Source: Thermoflexales bacterium
Lineage (GTDB): Bacteria > Chloroflexota > Anaerolineae > Fen-1058
NCBI GenBank assembly: GCA_017882055.1
Contig: JADGQE010000267.1
Span: 1 to 5,881 of the forward strand
Direction: 5' to 3'
Length of the DNA stretch: 5,881 bases
In this document: positions 1 through 3,739 of the stretch, piece after piece
Layout of the letters: the number at the start of each line of letters is the position of its first letter
Position numbering within the stretch: position 1 is the first letter of the stretch
The notes under the pieces: generated by a model
The model's input: the letters and a program-made list of their open reading frames with translations, nothing else
Told to the model about the DNA's origin: nothing
Databases searched by the model: none
Translations under genes and position numbers: made by a program

Positions 1-708
1 CAGCATCACGTCGCGCTACGGCCAGTATTCACCTTTCTTTCACTTCCCACACCAAAGCGGACCTTTTGCTCAACGCGATCTGGTGCACTGCGCAATTGGG
101 CTACAGGGGTCACTACGCAGCTAGTCGCTTACGAGGCTTACGCGTGGGGCGGGCCGCTCGACATCACGATATTTCAAGCAAAATGCTTGTACACGCGTAC
201 CGCGGTCATTACCACGAATATTGTGGCTGGGTCTCTGCCAGCCTTTGCCACTTATCTGCACTCGCTTGGCGATTCGTATTCGCATCTCAAGTGTATCCAG
301 GCAATGGACGCACTTGGATATCCGTGGGCATCGCACACACAGAACGAGGCTAATATTCCGGAGTGCTACTATCCCGTCAACAGTCCGAGCAATAGTGATG
401 CTCACGGTGAAGAGTTCGGCATGGGATCAATCACCGATTCAATGCGGACGGATGCCGCTACCCGGGCGATCTACAGCGAGTTGATTACACGCAGCCTGGC
501 TTACGAAGGACAATATCCGCCGATCGACCTCAACACTAAACTCACCCTGTCGATCACCGAAACGCTTACGCTGGACGACGCGCTTTCTCAATTCGTGCAC
601 AATTGGCAATGGGATCAACCCACTGATCGTCGTGCCTGGGCCGATAAGATGGCACGCGCCGTGCTGATGCAGCGCCATCACGTGTATTTGCCGATCACAA
701 TCAGGTGA
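1..708 (+). CDS. 3' part of a zinc-phospholipase-C-like / putative metal-dependent hydrolase (5' end outside window)
   Basis: The frame is open from base 1 to a TGA at 706-708, so the start lies upstream. I cannot assign a specific family. The most informative motif is HSLGDSYSH (His codon 259-261, Asp 271-273, His 283-285). This H-x3-D-x3-H pattern in a predicted helix resembles metal-binding helices of the zinc-dependent phospholipase C / S1-P1 nuclease fold. Further on, SNSDAHGEEFG and a helical segment ending in YSELITRS look like conserved family blocks, and the C-terminus is Trp- and Arg-rich. The function, probably hydrolytic with bound metal, is inferred from the motif only. The first ~115 bases are odd: a neighbouring frame (starting at base 2) reads more naturally there, with RYGQYSPFFHFPH, until a TAG at 122-124. 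A one-base loss, perhaps in the G run at 106-109, would join the two. From about 120 onward the present frame is convincing. Confidence 0.6.
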   Translation, partial: QHHVALRPVFTFLSLPTPKRTFCSTRSGALRNWATGVTTQLVAYEAYAWGGPLDITIFQAKCLYTRTAVITTNIVAGSLPAFATYLHSLGDSYSHLKCIQAMDALGYPWASHTQNEANIPECYYPVNSPSNSDAHGEEFGMGSITDSMRTDAATRAIYSELITRSLAYEGQYPPIDLNTKLTLSITETLTLDDALSQFVHNWQWDQPTDRRAWADKMARAVLMQRHHVYLPITIR

Positions 709-740
709 TCCAGGCCATGAGGAATAAGCCGTTGGCGACA

Positions 741-749
741 TGATACAAT
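741..749 (+). promoter_or_regulatory. Candidate extended -10 promoter element for the selenoprotein gene
   Basis: TGATACAAT matches the extended -10 pattern TGnTAnAAT. It lies 25 bases upstream of the ribosome binding site, in the 80-base gap after the upstream gene's stop. No good -35 box is visible at the usual spacing, which is tolerated by extended -10 promoters. It suggests that the oxidoreductase-yqcC pair has its own promoter. Confidence 0.35.
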
Positions 750-773
750 CGAAGAGAAGATTCATCGCCAACC

Positions 774-780
774 AGAGGAG
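774..780 (+). promoter_or_regulatory. Ribosome binding site that fixes the TTG start at 789
   Basis: AGAGGAG is a strong Shine-Dalgarno sequence ending 8 bases before TTG 789-791. It decides the start of the oxidoreductase gene. The alternative TTG at 858, downstream of the in-frame TGA, is preceded by a pyrimidine-rich stretch with no Shine-Dalgarno sequence. Translation therefore should start before the TGA and read through it. Confidence 0.75.
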
Positions 781-788
781 CGCTTATC

Positions 789-1397
789 TTGCCCACCGTA
801 CATATTGATGTTTGGTCTGATTTTGTCTGACCTTGGTGTTTCCTCGTTTCTTCCAGTTTGGAGAAACTCAGGCAATCGCATGACGTAACCATTGAGTGGC
901 ATGCATTCGAATTGCGCCCGAAAGGATCGCCACCCATTCCGCCAGAATATTTGAAACGGATTGAGGCAGCGCGCCCTCGCCTGCTTCAGATCGCGCGCGA
1001 GTCCTACGGCCTTGATCTCAAACCCGGTCCTACAGGTATCGACAGTCGCCCAGCTTTGATCGGCGCGAAGTACGCCGAAGCGAACGGCAAGCGTGATCGT
1101 TATCACGCGGCCATGTTCCGAGCGTATTGGCAGGAATTCAAGCACATCGACGACAAAGAAGTCTTGGCCGAGGTTGCTCAATCGATCGGACTCGATTCAG
1201 TGCCGTTTCTAGCCGCGCTAGATAACCCTGAATACGAAGACGCCGTCGATGCCGACATCGAGCAAGCCTATCAGTATGGATTGAATGGCGTACCTGCACT
1301 GGTCTTTAACAACCAATATTTGGTATCAGGCGCGCAACCGTATGAAGTATTGCGACAAGTCGTGGAAAAGATTACAGCCGAAGAGAATTCAGCGTGA
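789..1397 (+). CDS. FrnE-like DsbA-family oxidoreductase, probable selenoprotein (UGA at 828-830 read as selenocysteine, UPWC active site)
   Basis: A thioredoxin-fold protein of the DsbA/FrnE (2-hydroxychromene-2-carboxylate isomerase-like) group, probably a cytoplasmic dithiol oxidoreductase or isomerase, as no signal peptide is present. From TTG 789 it is 202 residues, normal family length. The N-terminal strand HIDVWSDFV leads directly into codon 14 = TGA, then PWC. In the family this position is the nucleophilic cysteine of CPWC, so the predicted redox pair is Sec14-Cys17. Downstream are IEWHAFELRPKG, the helical insertion, the cis-proline loop GVPALVF (Pro169) and the family signature SGAQPYE (180-186). 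The frame is intact on both sides, and the gene terminates with its own TGA at 1395-1397, which overlaps the next start. A SECIS-like hairpin lies at 842-872. Alternatives are a nonsense mutation (TGC or TGT to TGA) or a sequencing error. The placement, hairpin and otherwise undamaged gene favour selenocysteine. Confidence 0.85.
828..830 (+). other. In-frame UGA, predicted selenocysteine codon
   Basis: The TGA occupies codon 14, in the same frame as both the upstream DVWSDFV and the downstream PWC coding. It sits exactly where the family has the first, attacking cysteine of the CxxC active site. Cys/Sec exchange at the nucleophilic position of a thioredoxin-fold protein is the classic selenoprotein signature. 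Several genes here end in TGA, so a recoded genetic code with UGA as a general sense codon is not supported. Confidence 0.8.
842..872 (+). promoter_or_regulatory. SECIS-like stem-loop within the coding sequence, downstream of the UGA
   Basis: In the RNA, 846-850 pairs with 863-867 (GUUUC/GAAAC), U851 pairs with A862, U852 is bulged, and 853-855 pairs with 859-861 (CCA/UGG), closing a three-base loop G-U-U at 856-858. A lower helix of 842-844 with 870-872 (CCU/AGG) extends it across a small internal loop. A 3-bp apical stem above a bulged U, with GU in the loop, is the arrangement known from the Escherichia coli fdhF SECIS that SelB recognises. The loop G is 25 nt after the UGA, inside the spacing typical of bacterial SECIS elements. 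The pairing was worked out by hand; no folding energy was computed. Confidence 0.7.
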
Positions 1398-1711
1398 AGC
1401 CGGAATATGCAATGGTCGAAGCGAAGGTCACGGCCATCGAAGCCGAGATGATACGCATCGGCCTGTGGCAAAGCGATCCCTTAGCACCAGACCAATACGA
1501 TTTTCAGCAAGCCTTTGCGATGGATACGATGGCCTTTTCGCAGTGGCTGCAATTCATCTTCATTCCGCGGGTAAGGGACATTATCCAAACGCCGGGCGAG
1601 TTTCCATCAAGCAGCAGCGTCGGCGCGCAGGCCGTCCGCGAATTCGATGGAACCAGTGAAGCGTCGGAGTTAGTGTCGCTGCTGAGTGAGTTTGACGCTT
1701 TATTCAGGTAG
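1394..1711 (+). CDS. yqcC: YqcC family (DUF446) protein
   Basis: A small, probably cytoplasmic helical protein of 105 residues. It matches the YqcC/DUF446 family through the block FAMDTMAFSQWLQFIFIPR (41-59), followed by a short Pro/Ser linker and the C-terminal SLLSEFDALF. The Escherichia coli protein has the same FxMDTM...EWLQW...IPRM pattern and a similar length. The family's biochemical role is not established. The GTG start at 1394-1396 overlaps the TGA stop of the oxidoreductase by GTGA, so translation is likely coupled; a modest purine-rich stretch (GAAGAG) lies upstream. An in-frame ATG at 1412 is a plausible alternative start, giving 99 residues. The gene ends with TAG. Confidence is high on family and low on function. 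Confidence 0.88.
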   Translation: MKPEYAMVEAKVTAIEAEMIRIGLWQSDPLAPDQYDFQQAFAMDTMAFSQWLQFIFIPRVRDIIQTPGEFPSSSSVGAQAVREFDGTSEASELVSLLSEFDALFR

Positions 1712-1751
1712 AGAAAGCAAATCACGGCGACCCTGCGCTAGAAATCGGACG

Positions 1752-1812
1752 CGGATAACGCGGATTCACACGGATGTTTTTCATTATCCGTGCGATCCGT
1801 GTGAATCCGTGT
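1752..1812 (+). repeat. CGGAT-unit inverted repeat between convergent genes
   Basis: Three CGGAT units begin at 1752, 1761 and 1771, and three ATCCG units lie at 1786, 1795 and 1805, with the same 9- and 10-base steps on both sides. The best helix pairs 1761-1775 with 1795-1809 perfectly (15 bp) and extends to 1758/1812 with one G-T pair. A shorter alternative hairpin pairs 1769-1775 with 1786-1792. A small A-run/T-run palindrome (1814-1826) follows. It may act as a terminator or as a dispersed palindromic repeat of the kind I recall from many environmental bacterial genomes. Copy number cannot be judged from this window. Confidence 0.7.
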
Positions 1813-1865
1813 CCAAAAACTTTTTGAGATCAACGTAGGCGCAATGTCGCCGCGGTTTTTCTTCG

Positions 1866-2660
1866 TCATGCGCGACGAGCTGGCTTAATGTTCTTCGGAC
1901 GAGAGCGAGAGGGTATTCTGCGTTTGACAGCAGGGTTGGCCGCTTGATCCACCAACGATCGCAGTTGACGCACTTCAGAGACATTCAGATGCCGCCACTG
2001 GCCGGTCTTGAGATCGCCCAGCTGCAGTGATCCAATCCGCACGCGCTGCAGATACTTGACGCGATGACCGAGCATGCCCGCCACTTCACGAATCTGCCGC
2101 TTGCGGCCTTCATGCATAATCACGCGCAGCCACGTTTGCCCGCGCTCGGTCGACATCACCGCAACACTCGCCGGGGCCGTCAGCTGTTCTTCCAGCATGA
2201 CGCCGTGCCGCCAGGCTTTGAGTGTACCGACACCCGGCTGACCTTCGACTAACACGATATATTCTTTTTCATGTTCGTAACGGGGATGCGTCAGCGCGTT
2301 CGCCAAATCGCCATCGTTCGTCAACAACACCAGGCCTTCACTATCGGCATCAAGGCGGCCAACCGGATACAGGTGTCCTTCGATCGGAATCAGATCGCGC
2401 ACCGTCTGACGATCGAACTCGTCAGAGTTGGTCGTGACAATGCCCATCGGCTTGTTGAGCATCACATAGATTTTGTTCGATTCGAAATGAACGCGCCGCC
2501 CATCGACCGTGATCGTATCTCGATCCGGATCGGCTTTAGCGCCCAGCTCAACCAGCTTGCCGTTGACTCTGACGCGCTGCTCAACGAGGTAGACTTCACA
2601 GGCGCGCCGCGAGCCAAGCCCGGCCTGCGCCAACAGTTTTTGTATTCGTTCTTCGGCCAT
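1866..2660 (-). CDS. rluB: RluB/RsuA-family ribosomal RNA pseudouridine synthase
   Basis: This enzyme isomerises a specific uridine of ribosomal RNA to pseudouridine. An N-terminal S4 RNA-binding domain (about 3-50, with RIQKLLAQAGLGSRRACE and RVRVNGK) precedes the catalytic domain. The active-site motif GRLDADSEGLVLLTNDG puts the catalytic aspartate at residue 104. Other family blocks are KPMGIVTT (70-77), EGRKRQIREV (184-193) and a C-terminal GQWRHL (220-225). A basic, probably disordered tail (about 245-264) follows. The length of 264 residues fits RluB-type enzymes, which act on 23S rRNA helix 89; RsuA/RluF-type specificity cannot be excluded by eye. I chose the ATG at 2660, which has AAAGG five bases upstream, over a GTG two codons earlier that overlaps that site. 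The gene is convergent with yqcC and ends in TGA. Confidence 0.92.
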   Translation of the reverse strand: MAEERIQKLLAQAGLGSRRACEVYLVEQRVRVNGKLVELGAKADPDRDTITVDGRRVHFESNKIYVMLNKPMGIVTTNSDEFDRQTVRDLIPIEGHLYPVGRLDADSEGLVLLTNDGDLANALTHPRYEHEKEYIVLVEGQPGVGTLKAWRHGVMLEEQLTAPASVAVMSTERGQTWLRVIMHEGRKRQIREVAGMLGHRVKYLQRVRIGSLQLGDLKTGQWRHLNVSEVRQLRSLVDQAANPAVKRRIPSRSRPKNIKPARRA

Positions 2661-2693
2661 GATCACCTTTCATCCAGACAGATCGCCATGACC

Positions 2694-2699
2694 ATTATA
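2694..2699 (-). promoter_or_regulatory. Candidate -10 box of the pseudouridine synthase gene
   Basis: On the minus strand this reads TATAAT, a perfect -10 hexamer, 33 bases upstream of the ATG. No clear -35 box is found 16-18 bases further upstream (CAAAGC at 17). The position gives a leader of about 25 bases containing the AAAGG ribosome binding site (2666-2670). Confidence 0.45.
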
Positions 2700-2780
2700 C
2701 CCTGTTATTCGCCTATGCTTTGCGAGTGGAGTGAAGTTTCCAGAGAACGCGCCTAGTTGTCGCCGCGCATGCCGGCTGCC

Positions 2781-2808
2781 AAAAGGGTGATACGGGTTCA
2801 ATCACTCC
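2781..2808 (-). terminator. Weak terminator-like hairpin after the ceramidase-family gene
   Basis: On the minus strand, GTGAT pairs with ATCAC across a nine-base loop, with one mismatch and one or two further pairs below, followed immediately by TTTT. It lies 12 bases beyond the ceramidase stop codon, where a terminator would be expected. The stem is short and not GC-rich, so this is tentative. Confidence 0.3.
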
Positions 2809-2819
2809 GAGCAGCGGAT

Positions 2820-3680
2820 TCAGTATTCAGTCACTGGCTGGTCTTCGGAACGGTAGTAAAGATATAGCAAGCCGGCTGCCAGCGCGGTTAGCCCGTGCCA
2901 GACCGCATGACCCTGCAATAGACTCTGTGGCACACATAGCCCGCCATTCAAATCAAGTACCCAAATGATCCAGGCAAGGCTCATGCTCAACAGCGCGGCA
3001 AAGATCCAGGCTGTTTTGATGCGCGGCCGCAGTCTGCGGTGAATGATCGCTTCGATGACCAATGCAACCACCATCAGCCCAAAGAAGAGATAGCGTCGCA
3101 GTTCCGGCCATTGGACCAAACTGAAGCCGAGCACCCCATTGAACAACAGATAACGGCCGACAAAAGCGCGCCGGCCGATCGGACGCAGGCGCGCCAGGTT
3201 GTACAACACCATGAAGGTCCCCAACAGATACATCGACGCGACATCCAACCACTGCCCGACAAACGTCAACGAAGCATGGTAGAACAGCGAGCCAAAACCG
3301 ATAGCGATCACAGCCAGTCCGTAAACACGCGGATAAGATCGATGGCTTCGAATCAGATTCGGGGGACGGCCGCCGGCTCGATCGCGCTTGAAATCCTGAT
3401 CAGCCAGCGCCAGGATCAACAGCCCGACCAGCACGAAACTGAAATTCGACCACGTATTGATCGGCTGGCGGATCGTGCCGGGACGCAGGTTCTCACAAAA
3501 ACAGGCAGCGGGCATGCACGTCGCCGGACGCCAATCGGTCCAGGCATAATCGAACGAACTCAGCGCCAGCACGGCAACGACGAGTGCGAGAAAGATCGAC
3601 AAGGGCTTGAATAGCAATGGCCAACGCAGCAGAGGTGACACTCGGTAGCCTATTACACGTGAGGTTAGGCAGTTGCCCAC
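2820..3680 (-). CDS. Ceramidase (CREST superfamily) domain membrane hydrolase
   Basis: A 286-residue polytopic membrane protein with about seven or eight hydrophobic segments (roughly 26-43, 77-94, 119-137, 144-162, 176-190, 196-214, 224-242 and 263-276). It resembles the alkaline ceramidase family within the CREST group of intramembrane metal hydrolases. An N-terminal cysteine-rich block CMPAACFCENLRPG (55-68) precedes INTWSNFSF. The expected zinc-site and catalytic residues are present: Ser131 and His135 in GSLFYHAS, Asp146 in QWLDVASMY, and the C-terminal pair His258/His262 in GHAVWH. The likely reaction is hydrolysis of an amide bond in a membrane lipid, but the true bacterial substrate is unknown. 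The GTG start at 3680 has AAAGGA three bases upstream, slightly close; a GTG at 3641 is an alternative with a poorer site. It is divergent from maeB. Confidence 0.85.
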   Translation of the reverse strand: MGNCLTSRVIGYRVSPLLRWPLLFKPLSIFLALVVAVLALSSFDYAWTDWRPATCMPAACFCENLRPGTIRQPINTWSNFSFVLVGLLILALADQDFKRDRAGGRPPNLIRSHRSYPRVYGLAVIAIGFGSLFYHASLTFVGQWLDVASMYLLGTFMVLYNLARLRPIGRRAFVGRYLLFNGVLGFSLVQWPELRRYLFFGLMVVALVIEAIIHRRLRPRIKTAWIFAALLSMSLAWIIWVLDLNGGLCVPQSLLQGHAVWHGLTALAAGLLYLYYRSEDQPVTEY

Positions 3681-3701
3681 AGTTCCTTTGGATGATAGGA
3701 T
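3673..3701 (+). promoter_or_regulatory. Candidate promoter of maeB
   Basis: TTGCCC (3673-3678) and TAGGAT (3696-3701) are separated by 17 bases, an ideal spacing for two imperfect hexamers. It lies 38 bases upstream of the maeB ATG and overlaps the start region and -10 of the divergent ceramidase-family gene. The match is modest. Confidence 0.3.
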
Positions 3702-3705
3702 TATA
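3700..3705 (-). promoter_or_regulatory. Candidate -10 box of the ceramidase-family gene
   Basis: The minus strand reads TATAAT here, 19 bases upstream of the GTG start at 3680. The leader would be very short (about 12 bases) and just include AAAGGA. No convincing -35 box is seen. It overlaps the candidate -10 of the divergent maeB promoter. Confidence 0.4.
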
Positions 3706-3739
3706 CACCCGCCGCAACCATCAAAGAGAAAGGACGATC

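Noticed and set aside
828..830. Alternative genetic code in which UGA is a general Trp or Gly codon
   Set aside because: Several genes here (1-708, 789-1397, 1866-2660, 2820-3680) end in TGA at family-appropriate lengths, and no other in-frame TGA was seen inside their coding regions.
858..1397. A 179-residue DsbA-like protein starting at TTG 858
   Set aside because: It lacks the first strand and active site of the thioredoxin fold and has no ribosome binding site. The homologous N-terminus lies in the same frame upstream across the TGA.
2790..2815. GGTTCAATC resembling the T-arm of a transfer RNA
   Set aside because: No acceptor stem, anticodon arm or CCA end can be built around it. It sits within the weak hairpin after the ceramidase-family gene.
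2771..2880. Ten-base direct repeat GCCGGCTGCC near 2771 and 2871
   Set aside because: The second copy is within the ceramidase coding sequence, there is no flanking similarity or mobile-element context, and it is short enough to arise by chance in GC-rich DNA.
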